Notes under the pieces: generated by a model
What the model was told of the DNA's origin: nothing
Databases searched by the model: none
Seen by the model: only the letters and a program-made list of their open reading frames with translations
Position numbers and translations under genes: made by a program
DNA from: JAJDXO01 sp965213765
Lineage (GTDB): Bacteria > Pseudomonadota > Alphaproteobacteria > Rhodospirillales > UBA2165
Assembly (NCBI GenBank): GCA_965213765.1
Contig: OZ243926.1
Location: 1,984,001-2,048,000, forward strand
Direction of reading: 5' to 3'
DNA length: 64,000 bases
Shown: positions 50,387 through 58,541 of the stretch, piece after piece
Layout: each line of letters starts with the position of its first letter
Position numbering within the stretch: the stretch's first letter is position 1

Positions 50387-51619
50387 ATGCCCGACACCCC
50401 ATGGATTTCCGATGATTGGTTTACCAGCCCCTGGAACTTCGCCGACGAAGTCACCAAGGACTGGAAGTTCCCCGAGCAGGTCCGGATTCACGACGTCACG
50501 CTCCGTGACGGCGAGCAGCAGGCCGGTCTCGCCTTCGATTACGACGACAAGATCCGTATCGCCGAGGGTCTTGCCGAGGCCGGCGTCCACCGGATCGAAG
50601 CCGGCATGCCGGTGGTCTCCGCCGATGACGCCCGCGTGGTTCAGGACCTCGCCAAGCGCGACTTCGGCCCCAAAATCTATTCCTTCGCCCGCTGCATGGT
50701 CGACGACGTCAAGCGCGCCGTCGATGCCGGCGTCGGCGGCGTGATCATGGAGGTCCCGTCCTCCCAGCACCTGATCGAAAAAGGCTACCGCTGGGAACTG
50801 GAGCGGGCCATCGACCTCTCCATCGAGAGCACCAAGTTCGCCCATGACCAGGGCCTGGAAGTGGTGTTCTTCCCGATCGATTTTACCCGGTCCGATCTGA
50901 ACTGGGTGATGGACCTGATCGAGAAGGTCGGCAACGAAGGCCACATGGACGGCCTCGCGCTGGTCGACACCATGGGCGTCACGTCCGTGCATGCCATGCC
51001 GTACTTCGTCCGCGAAGTGAAGAAGCGGTTCCCGGATGTGCCGCTCGAGGCCCACTTCCACATGGATTACGGGCTCGGCGTCGCCAACACCATCATGGCC
51101 GTCGCCGAAGGCGTCGAGGTCATCCAGTCCACGGTTCTGGGTCTGGGCGAGCGCGCCGGCAACGTGCCCATGGAAGAGACCGTGATGGCGCTCAAGACCC
51201 TCTACAACGTCGATTGCGGCATCAAGACCGAGAAGTTCAAGGAACTGGCCGACATGGTCGCCGAAGTATCCGGCGCCGTCGTGCCCCTCAACCGGCCGAT
51301 CGTGGGCGACGATTTGTTCAAGATCGAAAGCGGCATCATCGCCACCTGGTTGTTGAATTGCGGCGTCGGTGAGGATCTCACCACCGTCGTTCCGTTCCGC
51401 CCCTCGATGGTCGGCCAGGCCGACCCCATCGCCGTCATCGGCAAGGGCTGCGGCATTGACAACGTGAAACACTATCTCGACAAGTTCCAGTTCCAGTACA
51501 CCGAGGAAGCCGCCATGGCGCTCCTCATGGACATCAAGAACTGGGGTCTGAAGCACAAGCGGCTGATGACGGACGACGAGTTCCGCGCCTTTGCGGAAGA
51601 GAACTTGAAGCAGGACTAG
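50387..51619 (+). CDS. HMGL-like / 2-isopropylmalate synthase-family enzyme
   Basis: 410 residues. The pyruvate-carboxyltransferase barrel has RIHDVTLRDGEQQAGLAFDYDDK (metal Asp and catalytic Arg), EAGMPVVSADDA, and the metal-binding HxH of PLEAHFHMDYGLGVANT, then QSTVLGLGERAGNVPMEE. The LeuA C-terminal allosteric domain is absent, so it is closer to homocitrate/re-citrate synthases or lyases of hydroxyacyl-CoA than to feedback-regulated LeuA. The N-terminal 28 residues are rich in Trp and aromatic residues. It seems to be a single-gene unit between a promoter and a strong terminator. Confidence 0.85.
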   Translation: MPDTPWISDDWFTSPWNFADEVTKDWKFPEQVRIHDVTLRDGEQQAGLAFDYDDKIRIAEGLAEAGVHRIEAGMPVVSADDARVVQDLAKRDFGPKIYSFARCMVDDVKRAVDAGVGGVIMEVPSSQHLIEKGYRWELERAIDLSIESTKFAHDQGLEVVFFPIDFTRSDLNWVMDLIEKVGNEGHMDGLALVDTMGVTSVHAMPYFVREVKKRFPDVPLEAHFHMDYGLGVANTIMAVAEGVEVIQSTVLGLGERAGNVPMEETVMALKTLYNVDCGIKTEKFKELADMVAEVSGAVVPLNRPIVGDDLFKIESGIIATWLLNCGVGEDLTTVVPFRPSMVGQADPIAVIGKGCGIDNVKHYLDKFQFQYTEEAAMALLMDIKNWGLKHKRLMTDDEFRAFAEENLKQD

Positions 51620-51641
51620 TTCTACTCCAAGTTCACCAGGG

Positions 51642-51674
51642 AGCCCGGTCTCTTTCGAGAGGCCGGGCTTTTTT
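51642..51674 (+). terminator. Intrinsic terminator after the HMGL-like gene
   Basis: AGCCCGG-T-CTCT pairs with AGAG-G-CCGGGCT around a TTCG loop, followed by TTTTTT (51669-51674). It lies 22 bases after the stop and ahead of the convergent DMT gene. Confidence 0.9.
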
Positions 51675-51684
51675 CATGCGCGCT

Positions 51685-52545
51685 CTACTTTCGGGCGGCG
51701 ATGAACAGCGCCAAGACAACGATGGCGGCCCCCAGCAACTGGAGCGGTGACAGGCTCTGATCCAACAGGATGAACCCGGCGGAGATGGCGACCAGCGGCT
51801 CGATGTTGGAGAGGATCGTCGTCAGCGGCGCGCCGATGGCCCCGATGGCGGTAAAGAACATGATCATCGAGGCTGCATAGAACAGGTGAGTGAGCCAGAA
51901 GCCGGTCCAGCCTATCCCGGTTTCCGGCAGCTTGAAGCCACCGACGACCAACACGATCACCACGAAGGCGGTCAACGCGCCCGCCGACATGTAGAGGGTC
52001 GCCTGCATGGGGTGCGAACTGGCCATCACCCGGCCGCTGAGCGCCGAGACGGTGCCGAGGCCCAGCCCGGCGGCGACGGCGAGGACAATCCCCGTCACCT
52101 CGTATTCATCGATCTTCACGCCGAGAGCCAGCGCCAAACCGCCGAAGGCGACGACGGCGCCGACCACCGTGGTCGTCCGCAAGGGCGCCAGGCGCATGGC
52201 CGCCGCCTCGAAGCTGGTGACCAGCGGGAAGATGTAGAAAACCAGGATGGCGATCCCGACCGGCAGGCGGTTGAGGGCACTCAATAGTGCGAGGGTATAG
52301 CCGGCGCTGATGACGCCCAAGATGAACGCGGCGGTCCCCTCCCGCTTGGGCAGGAACAGGGGGATGCTCCGGGCCTTGAGGATCACCACTAAAATGATCA
52401 ACGGCAGGATGAAACGGGTCGCGGAAACGGAAATCGGATTGGTGCCGCCCTGATAGGCGAGCCCGACGACGGAATTGGAGAGCGCGAAGCCAACCGCCGA
52501 CACCAAGGCCAGCGTAATCCCAAGTCCGCGCGCGTTTTGATCCAT
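51685..52545 (-). CDS. EamA/DMT-family transporter
   Basis: 286 residues with ten predicted membrane helices in two EamA repeats. Repeat 1 opens LGITLALVSAVGFALSNSVVGLAY and ends with LALGVKI; repeat 2 begins ITGIVLAVAAGLGLGTVSALSGRV-like sequence and has IMFFTAIGAIGAPLTTILSNIEPLVAISAGFILLDQSLSPLQLLGAAIVV. DMT proteins of this kind export amino acids or metabolites; the cargo is unknown. It is convergent with the HMGL-like gene and divergent from the dioxygenase. Confidence 0.88.
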   Translation of the reverse strand: MDQNARGLGITLALVSAVGFALSNSVVGLAYQGGTNPISVSATRFILPLIILVVILKARSIPLFLPKREGTAAFILGVISAGYTLALLSALNRLPVGIAILVFYIFPLVTSFEAAAMRLAPLRTTTVVGAVVAFGGLALALGVKIDEYEVTGIVLAVAAGLGLGTVSALSGRVMASSHPMQATLYMSAGALTAFVVIVLVVGGFKLPETGIGWTGFWLTHLFYAASMIMFFTAIGAIGAPLTTILSNIEPLVAISAGFILLDQSLSPLQLLGAAIVVLALFIAARK

Positions 52546-52669
52546 TCAACATCCCCTCATGTCCGCTGATGGGACCAATCCCCGCCGGTATTTGCAAGCG
52601 CCCTTGCCGTTCCCGCGCTCAAGGGGAACAATGACCGCAACAAACGGATAGTTTATTGGGAGAGGCTCA

Positions 52670-53653
52670 ATGGCGGTTAAGCACTTTCACCATGCGACCC
52701 TGCAGGTGCCGGACGTCGCGGCGCAATTTCAGTTCTACAAGGATTTCGGCCTGACGGGCCGCGCCCGCGGCAACAACGCGGTAATGCGCTGCAAGGATCG
52801 CAAACAGGACCAGGTGATCATCACCGAGGGCCCGGCCATGGGCCTCCATGACCTCTCCTTCGGCGCGACCAAGGCCGCCATCAAGAAAATTCGGGAGCGG
52901 GCCGAGGAACGGGACGACGTCTCGGTCATCGATCCGCCGAAGAATGCCCCCTATAAGGGGCTTTGGGTCCGCCATGAATTCGACGGCATGATCTACAACA
53001 TCAACGATGATCCGGCGGCCAAGTCACTCGGCGGCGTGAAGCCGGCCAAGAAGCAGCCCGAATACAAGGTTAATACGCCGGGCCATTTCTACCGTGTAAA
53101 CGAGAAGCTGGATCTCCCCATCGACACCAAGCCGGCGCCCCGGCGCCTCGGCCATATGGTTCACTTCACCCCCGACGTGGACAAGAAGGTCGACTTCTAT
53201 TCGGACGTGCTGGGCCTGCAACTCACCGACCGTTCGGGCGACCTGATCGCCTTCATGCGCCCCGCCGGCGGCAGCGACCATCACGTGGTCGGCTTCGTGA
53301 AGGACAAGAAACCGGGCTTCCATCATATCTCTTTCGAGGTGGGGAACCCGGACGAAGTGGGCATGGGCGGCCAGAGTTTGCTCAATCAAGGCTACCGCAA
53401 CGGCTGGGGCTTCGGCCGCCATGCCTTGGGGTCCAACTTCTTTTGGTATGTGCGCGACCCGCACATGGGCATGTGCGAGTACTTCTCGGACATCGACTAC
53501 ATCGCCGATGACGACAAGTGGAAGCCCCGCGACTGGCCCATCGACGTGGCGTTCTACCTCTGGGGCCCGCCGCCGCCCAAGGCGTTCGGCACCAACTACA
53601 CGGGCAACAAGAAGGTGATAAAGCCGGAGTCGGTTTCGTATTCGCGGGTTTAG
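52670..53653 (+). CDS. Type I extradiol dioxygenase-like VOC protein
   Basis: 327 residues with two VOC modules. The N-terminal one starts VKHFHHATLQVPDVAAQFQFYKDFGL; the C-terminal one has LGHMVHFTPDVDKKVDFYSDVLGLQL, GFHHISFEVGNPDEVG and RDPHMGMCEYFSD. The three expected Fe(II) ligands (His of GHMVH, His of FHHISF, Glu of MCEYF) are present, so it may be active in catechol ring cleavage. The C-terminal 60 residues (WKPRDWPIDVAFYLWGPPPP) differ from BphC. A second dioxygenase, of another type, lies at 39139. Confidence 0.85.
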   Translation: MAVKHFHHATLQVPDVAAQFQFYKDFGLTGRARGNNAVMRCKDRKQDQVIITEGPAMGLHDLSFGATKAAIKKIRERAEERDDVSVIDPPKNAPYKGLWVRHEFDGMIYNINDDPAAKSLGGVKPAKKQPEYKVNTPGHFYRVNEKLDLPIDTKPAPRRLGHMVHFTPDVDKKVDFYSDVLGLQLTDRSGDLIAFMRPAGGSDHHVVGFVKDKKPGFHHISFEVGNPDEVGMGGQSLLNQGYRNGWGFGRHALGSNFFWYVRDPHMGMCEYFSDIDYIADDDKWKPRDWPIDVAFYLWGPPPPKAFGTNYTGNKKVIKPESVSYSRV

Positions 53654-53700
53654 GGGACCGTGAAAGAAGAGCTGGGAGGCCTAAACCGGCAGGGATAAGC

Positions 53701-53793
53701 CCCCCTTACCCAGCTCCAGCTAGGCTCGCGTCGCTCGCCAATCCTTCACATCCTCTTCCCCTTGAAGGGGCGAGGACAGGTGAGGGGGTGGCT
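53701..53793. repeat. Dispersed intergenic palindromic repeat
   Basis: The segment CCCCCTTACCCAGCTCCAGC...CCTCTTCCCCTTGAAGGGGCGAGG...GGTGAGGGGGTGG has the form of the CCCCTCACC/GGTGAGGGG repeats scattered through many alphaproteobacterial genomes. Its core (53752-53775) is an imperfect hairpin with CCCC-TTGAA-GGGG. It lies between two convergent genes and could serve as a bidirectional terminator. Only one copy is in the window. Confidence 0.5.
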
Positions 53794-53813
53794 GAATTAA
53801 ACTCCCGGGGACC

Positions 53814-55097
53814 CTACTGCACCCAGCGGACGATGCCGGCGACGCCGTCGACGCCGACCTGTGACCCGTCGGGGATTTTTTCGGTGGCGTCCTGGACGCC
53901 GAGCACCATGGGAATGCCCCGCTCACGCCCCAGGGACGCGAGGTGGGACGTGGACCCGCCGAGTTCCGCGACCACGCCGGAGACCCGAGGCAGCACGGAG
54001 GCGAGCGCCGGCCCCGCCACGTTGGTGACCAGAATATCGCCCGGCGCAATTCGGCCGATCTCGCATTCGCAATTGATCACCACGGCACGGCCGGTCCCCC
54101 AGCCGACGCCGGAGGGCTGCCCCCGCAAACCGGGATGCTTCTGCCACATGGCGTCCGGCACGATGGGGTCTTCCATGTGCAACGGACGCGCCTGCAGCAT
54201 TTTGATGCCGCCTTTGTCCATGGCCCACTCGATTTCGGCGGGGACGCCCAACATGTCTTCCGACTTCCGCAAGTAGCCGGCGAGTTCGCCCACCTGATCC
54301 TCGTTCAGGCACTGCCGCGCCTGCTGTTCATGGTCGTTGTGGTGTGAATGCGGCGAATGGTGATGCCGGCACGACACGCTGTGTTTCTTGGCACCCGTCG
54401 CGATGTCGATGATGTTGCTGTCCGCATCCAGGTCGTAGCGGTCGGGTACCACCTCGCCCTGGGCGATGCTCTCGCCGAGACCCCAGGTGGCGGACACCAT
54501 CATGCCGCCCGATGCCGTCTTCGAAAGCCCACCGCCGGAGGCCACCGCGTCCACCAGCGGCTGGACCAGCAGCGCCATGGCCGTGGAGCCGGGATCGATG
54601 TCGTGGGTCTGCATGTAGCGAAGCGCGCGCGGCGCCCACAGGGCGGCCCAGCAGGCCTTCACCGCGGTGATGAAGTCCTCTTCCTTCTCAAGACCCAAAA
54701 AACTCTCGAATTGGCCGGCGAAGGTGGAGCCTTCCCGGTCCTCGACCAGGGCCGAGGAGCGGACGACCACCAGGGCGCCGGTGCGCTCGACCATCTCGGC
54801 CCGCGCCGCCGCCAGTTCTTCCTGGATCCCAGGATCGATGTCGTTTGTGTAGAGCCCGAGGCGCACCCGATTGGCGAATTCCCGGGCCTGGGTGTATTCC
54901 GCGCCGTAATAGGCAAGTGCGGCTTCTTCCACCCCGATGGCCTTCAATTGCGCCCGGTAGACGTCGGCGCCGATGCAGAACCCGTCCGGGGTCGGCATCC
55001 CCTTCAGGCCGAGGGCGGCTTGATTGGCGGCCTTGGGCCCGAAGCGCTGCGGGTCGGTGGCTTCAGCCGAATTCAGTTGGACGGCGTACCGGCTCAT
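53814..55097 (-). CDS. Compact PEP-synthase-like protein: ATP-binding plus phosphohistidine domains, no PEP-binding domain
   Basis: 427 residues. The ATP-grasp domain (PPDK_N) has PKAANQAALGLKGMPTPDGFCIG, VVVRSSALVEDREGSTFAGQFESFLGL, SATWGLGESIAQGEVVPDRY and GIKMLQARPLHME. A His-rich insert CRHHHSPHSHHNDHEQQ lies near residues 242-258. The C-terminal swivelling domain has GDILVTNVAGPALASVLP and GGSTSHLASLGRERGIPMVLG, with the phosphorylatable His at about 382. The pyruvate/PEP barrel of PEP synthase (some 350 residues) is missing, and so is the rifampin-binding domain of RPH. It probably phosphorylates a small molecule directly or with a partner protein. ATG 55097 fits the family start. Substrate unknown. 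Confidence 0.8.
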   Translation of the reverse strand: MSRYAVQLNSAEATDPQRFGPKAANQAALGLKGMPTPDGFCIGADVYRAQLKAIGVEEAALAYYGAEYTQAREFANRVRLGLYTNDIDPGIQEELAAARAEMVERTGALVVVRSSALVEDREGSTFAGQFESFLGLEKEEDFITAVKACWAALWAPRALRYMQTHDIDPGSTAMALLVQPLVDAVASGGGLSKTASGGMMVSATWGLGESIAQGEVVPDRYDLDADSNIIDIATGAKKHSVSCRHHHSPHSHHNDHEQQARQCLNEDQVGELAGYLRKSEDMLGVPAEIEWAMDKGGIKMLQARPLHMEDPIVPDAMWQKHPGLRGQPSGVGWGTGRAVVINCECEIGRIAPGDILVTNVAGPALASVLPRVSGVVAELGGSTSHLASLGRERGIPMVLGVQDATEKIPDGSQVGVDGVAGIVRWVQ

Positions 55098-55214
55098 GGT
55101 TCTTCTCTGCAATTTGCCAAACCGGGAACCGGCGAACCTTCATCCAGGAAAGCCCGCCGGTCTCAATTCTTGTCAACAATCAGGCCCATAATCGGCCCCG
55201 GGCCGGGTGCGCCC

Positions 55215-56468
55215 TTAGACGACCTCAACCGGCATGATGCGGTCGATCGGGAAGTGGGTGATCAGCTCCGTATGATCGGCGTGGCAAATCACCATTTCCT
55301 CGATCCGGCAGCCCCACTCATGGACCTTGCCGTGCTGGGTTTCCAGCGCGAAGACCATGCCTTCCTGGATCTCGATCGGGTGATCGAGAGACCAGATGCG
55401 CGAGATCACCGGCGGATCGTACTGAGCGAGACCGAGACCGTGGCCCCAGAGGTTGGCAGCCGCCTGGTCTTCTTCCTCGTAGCCCCAGACCTCCTTGGCC
55501 GACGGCCACTTCTCGGCGATTTCGCGGGTCGTGGTACCCGGCTTCACCGCGTCGATGGAAGCCTGCAGCCACTCGAGCGCGCGGGCATAATATTCCTGCT
55601 GCTCCTTGGTCGGCTCCTGACCCACCGAATAGGTTCGGTAGTAGCAGGACTTGTAGCCGTTCCAGGTCAGCGCCGCGAGATCCATGAAGACGATGTCGCC
55701 AGGCTGGATGATCCGGTCGGAGAAGTTCCGCCAGTTCGGCCATGTGTTCGGACCCGAGGACACGATGACGTCCTCGACGTCTTCCATGCCCGGGATGTTG
55801 TAGAGGAATTGCATGATGTGCGCGGTCACCTGGTTCTCGGTGATGCCGGGCTTCAGGAACTTCATGCACTCCCAGTGGGCGGCGTCGCCGATGGCGCCGA
55901 CGATCCGCATGCACTCGTGCTCGTCTTCGTTCTTGACCGCACGGGCTTCCATCATCGGGGTCATGCCGTCGACCCAGTTGATGCCGTTGTCGGCGAAGGC
56001 CTGGAGCATGTTGATGTCGATGAAGTCGACGCCCAGCTTCTCGCCCTCGACGCCGTGACGCTTCATCTCTTCCTTGGCGGCGTTGATGAACTTGGTCACC
56101 TGCTGGGTCGAGGCGGGACCGGCCGCGCCCTTGATCCAGGCGTAGGAGTAGCGAATATTCTCCGGCGGGATCCACGGGCTGTGACGTTCGATCTGAATAC
56201 CGATGTCGCCCTGTTCGAACAGAATTGGCTGACCGTCGCCGCAGAGCATGGCATAGCGAAGGCCGGGCTTCAGCCGGTTCCAGCCGGGAGTGAGCGTGCT
56301 GGTCACATACCGGACGTTCTCATCATACATGAGCAGCATGGCGCCCAGACCGTGGGCCTTCATGCGCTCACGGGCGCGTTCCAGGCGGTAATTCCGCAGA
56401 CGGTCCCAATTGATTCGCTGCTGCCAGTCGACGCTGGTGATACCGAAATTTGCAAAACCTGAGGACAT
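55215..56468 (-). CDS. M24-family (creatinase/aminopeptidase P-like) protein
   Basis: 417 residues. An N-terminal creatinase-type domain (MLLMYDENVRYVTSTLTPGWNRLKPGLRYAMLCGDGQPILFE) precedes the pita-bread domain. Metal-ligand positions: Asp of IVFMDLAAL, then GYKSCYYRTY where the usual second Asp (GYxSDxTRT) is Cys, His of LWGHGLGLAQYDPP, Glu of GMVFALETQHG, and Glu of GCRIEEMVI. With one ligand changed, peptidase activity is doubtful, and a role as a small-molecule hydrolase or lyase is possible. GGGAG lies nine bases before ATG 56468. It lies upstream of the PEP-synthase-like gene on the same strand (117-base gap). Confidence 0.85.
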   Translation of the reverse strand: MSSGFANFGITSVDWQQRINWDRLRNYRLERARERMKAHGLGAMLLMYDENVRYVTSTLTPGWNRLKPGLRYAMLCGDGQPILFEQGDIGIQIERHSPWIPPENIRYSYAWIKGAAGPASTQQVTKFINAAKEEMKRHGVEGEKLGVDFIDINMLQAFADNGINWVDGMTPMMEARAVKNEDEHECMRIVGAIGDAAHWECMKFLKPGITENQVTAHIMQFLYNIPGMEDVEDVIVSSGPNTWPNWRNFSDRIIQPGDIVFMDLAALTWNGYKSCYYRTYSVGQEPTKEQQEYYARALEWLQASIDAVKPGTTTREIAEKWPSAKEVWGYEEEDQAAANLWGHGLGLAQYDPPVISRIWSLDHPIEIQEGMVFALETQHGKVHEWGCRIEEMVICHADHTELITHFPIDRIMPVEVV

Positions 56469-56606
56469 AAAAAACGACTCCCTAGTCACTCCCAAGAATG
56501 GGTTTAGACATAAAGAATGGGCGGGGGTGAATCAAACCCAATCTGCTATGAGACCCCGCTCCATGGAGTGCGCGTAAGCCGCGGAAATTTAGGACATTCG
56601 GGTCCG

Positions 56607-57602
56607 TCAAACGGTCATCGGCCTGCCGCTCTCCGCGGACCTGACGACGGCCTCCAGGACGGCGGCATTGCGAATTTTTTCTCCATCGGTGAACGGATAG
56701 TCGGCCCGCCCCTCGACCGCATCCGCGAAGGCTTCGAGATTGGCGGTAACGGTGTCGATATCGTCGAGAAGCGCGGTTTCCTCCACCCCTTCCGCCCGGG
56801 AGACGGTCAGCCGGGTTTTGCCGATCTCGCTCGGATGTGTGTCACCTCGCGCCTCCACCCAGGCTTTGGACCCAAAGACGGCAAACCGCATGTAGAGCGG
56901 CGTTGCCAGCTGCGATGAAAAATACGACGTACCGCCGTTCGCGTGCCGGAACTGGATCGACAGCACATCGCCGGCACCGTGTTGCATGTAGCGCCGCGCC
57001 GTCTGGGCGAAGACCTCGGTAATGTCGCCCAGCATCCACAAATAGGCGTCCGAGTGGTGAATGCCCGTCGCGGTCATGCCGGCGGCCGGGGATTCGCCGG
57101 CGTCCGCCCGCCATCCCTCGGCCGGTACGTTGGCCAGCTTGTCGTGAGAGAAGTTGCTTTCGGCATGCTGGATTTCGCCCAGCGCCCCTTCATCGATCAG
57201 CCGCTTGATCTCCCGGAACGCGGGCTCGAACCGGCGTTCGTGACCGACGCCCAGTTGGACGCCGGCCGCGCCGCATGCCGCGACCGCGCGCTCGGCACTC
57301 GCTTTTGTCAGCGCCAACGGCTTCTCGCAGAAGACGTGCTTCTTGGCTTCCGCCGCAGCCACGATCTGCGCCTCGTGCAGGCTATGAGGGGTCGCCAGCA
57401 GAACACCGTCGAGGTCGGGGTCGTCCAGCGCATCGGAGAGTTCGGCGCTCAGCTCGAGTTCATTTGCGTCGGCAAAATCCCGATGGGCGTCCGGCGTGAT
57501 GTCGATGCCGCGCGTCACCCGCAGCTTGCCGCTGTTGTTCTTCAGGCAGCCGACGATGTGCTTGCCCCACCAGCCAAGGCCAACCATGGCCACATTGATC
57601 AT
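56607..57602 (-). CDS. Gfo/Idh/MocA-family oxidoreductase
   Basis: 331 residues. Rossmann start INVAMVGLGWWGKHIVGCLK, signature CEKPLALTKASAERAV (about residue 93), and the substrate-domain segment GVGHERRFEPAFREIKRLI and TGIHHSDAYLWMLGDI. It is the third member of the family in the window and not close to the other two. No GTCTTATATAAGAC site lies before it. ATG 57602 starts at the Rossmann strand; a longer open frame has no similarity. It is divergent from the CoA-transferase genes. Confidence 0.88.
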   Translation of the reverse strand: MINVAMVGLGWWGKHIVGCLKNNSGKLRVTRGIDITPDAHRDFADANELELSAELSDALDDPDLDGVLLATPHSLHEAQIVAAAEAKKHVFCEKPLALTKASAERAVAACGAAGVQLGVGHERRFEPAFREIKRLIDEGALGEIQHAESNFSHDKLANVPAEGWRADAGESPAAGMTATGIHHSDAYLWMLGDITEVFAQTARRYMQHGAGDVLSIQFRHANGGTSYFSSQLATPLYMRFAVFGSKAWVEARGDTHPSEIGKTRLTVSRAEGVEETALLDDIDTVTANLEAFADAVEGRADYPFTDGEKIRNAAVLEAVVRSAESGRPMTV

Positions 57603-57772
57603 GCGAAAATCTCCGGTCCACGCGCGGGCCGAAGTCTTAGCCAATCAGATTGTCCGGATCAAACGCCCGGAGCGATTAGGCGGCGCGATGCCGATGGCGC
57701 CGACGTCACTGGGCCATAAATATCTTCGAGCCGGGACTCCCGGATTCCCGCCAGAAACGGAGAATCAGCCCG

Positions 57773-57812
57773 TTTCGGTTTTCCGAAATTAGATAGAATT
57801 TTATCAAAATTC
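57773..57812. promoter_or_regulatory. Two adjacent inverted repeats between the Gfo/Idh and CoA-transferase genes
   Basis: TTTCGG-TTTT-CCGAAA (57773-57788) and GAATTTT-ATC-AAAATTC (57796-57812) are both perfect. They lie 57 to 96 bases before the CoA-transferase start and 171 bases from the divergent Gfo/Idh start. The second one is AT-rich and could be an operator over the promoter. The remaining part of the gap 57603-57868 shows no gene apart from a possible 7-codon leader at 57849. Confidence 0.45.
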
Positions 57813-57868
57813 CTCGCTGGACCCGGCCGTTCCGGACGCGTAAGGAAGATGCCGAACGGGGCAAGCAA

Positions 57869-58540
57869 TTGATCGACAAACGGGTCACATCTTTTGAGCA
57901 GGCACTGGCCGGGATCGAGGACGGATCAACTATCCTGGTGGGCGGATTCGGCAACGCCGGCTCACCCATCGAACTCCTGGAGGCGCTGATCGATCAGGGG
58001 GCCAGGGAACTGACAGTGGTCAGCAACAATGCGGGCGAAGGCGAGTTCGGGCTCGCCCGGCTGATGCGGGCCGAACGGGTGCGCAAGATCATATGCTCCT
58101 ACCCGATCACTTCCGGTTCGGTGGTCGTCGATGAACTCTATGCAGCGGGCAAAATCGAGCTGGAGGTGGCGCCCCAAGGTACGATCAGCGAACGCATGCG
58201 CGCCGCGGCGGCCGGCATCGGCGGCTTCTACACCCGGACGTCCGCCGGCACCAAGCTCGGCGAAGGCAAGGAAACCCGCGAGTTTGACGGGCGGCCGCAT
58301 GTGCTGGAACGGCCGCTCAAAGGTGACGTCGCCCTCCTCCGCGCCAAGACCGGCGACCGGTGGGGCAACCTCGTTTACAACATGACGGCCCGAAATTTCG
58401 GACCCACCATAGCCATGGCCGCAGACCTGACCGTCGCCCAAGTGGACGAAACCGTCGATACCGGTGAACTGGACCCCGAGGTGATCGTGACCCCCGGGAT
58501 CTTCGTCGACCGGGTTCTACAGGTTTCGAGGAGTTCGTAA
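57869..58540 (+). CDS. pcaI: CoA-transferase subunit A (3-oxoacid/3-oxoadipate type)
   Basis: 223 residues from a TTG start giving IDKRVTSFEQALAGIEDGSTILVGGFGNAGSPIELLEALI, the class I CoA-transferase alpha opening; GTISERMRAAAAGIGGFYTRTSAGT and DVALLRAKTGDRWGNLVYNMTARNFGP follow. It forms an a2b2 or a4b4 enzyme with the next gene, passing CoA from succinyl-CoA to a 3-oxoacid. 3-Oxoadipate (PcaIJ) is the nearest guess, as lengths and motifs fit; acetoacetate cannot be excluded. A tiny frame with a good ribosome site (ATG 57849, seven codons) ends on the TTG start. Confidence 0.85.
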   Translation: MIDKRVTSFEQALAGIEDGSTILVGGFGNAGSPIELLEALIDQGARELTVVSNNAGEGEFGLARLMRAERVRKIICSYPITSGSVVVDELYAAGKIELEVAPQGTISERMRAAAAGIGGFYTRTSAGTKLGEGKETREFDGRPHVLERPLKGDVALLRAKTGDRWGNLVYNMTARNFGPTIAMAADLTVAQVDETVDTGELDPEVIVTPGIFVDRVLQVSRSS

Positions 58541-58541
58541 C

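Noticed and set aside
54348..56462. 704-codon open frame on the forward strand opposite the PEP-synthase-like and M24 genes
   Set aside because: It has no family motifs and is rich in Arg/His/Gly/Asp as expected for an antisense shadow in GC-rich DNA, whereas the reverse-strand genes have clear domains.
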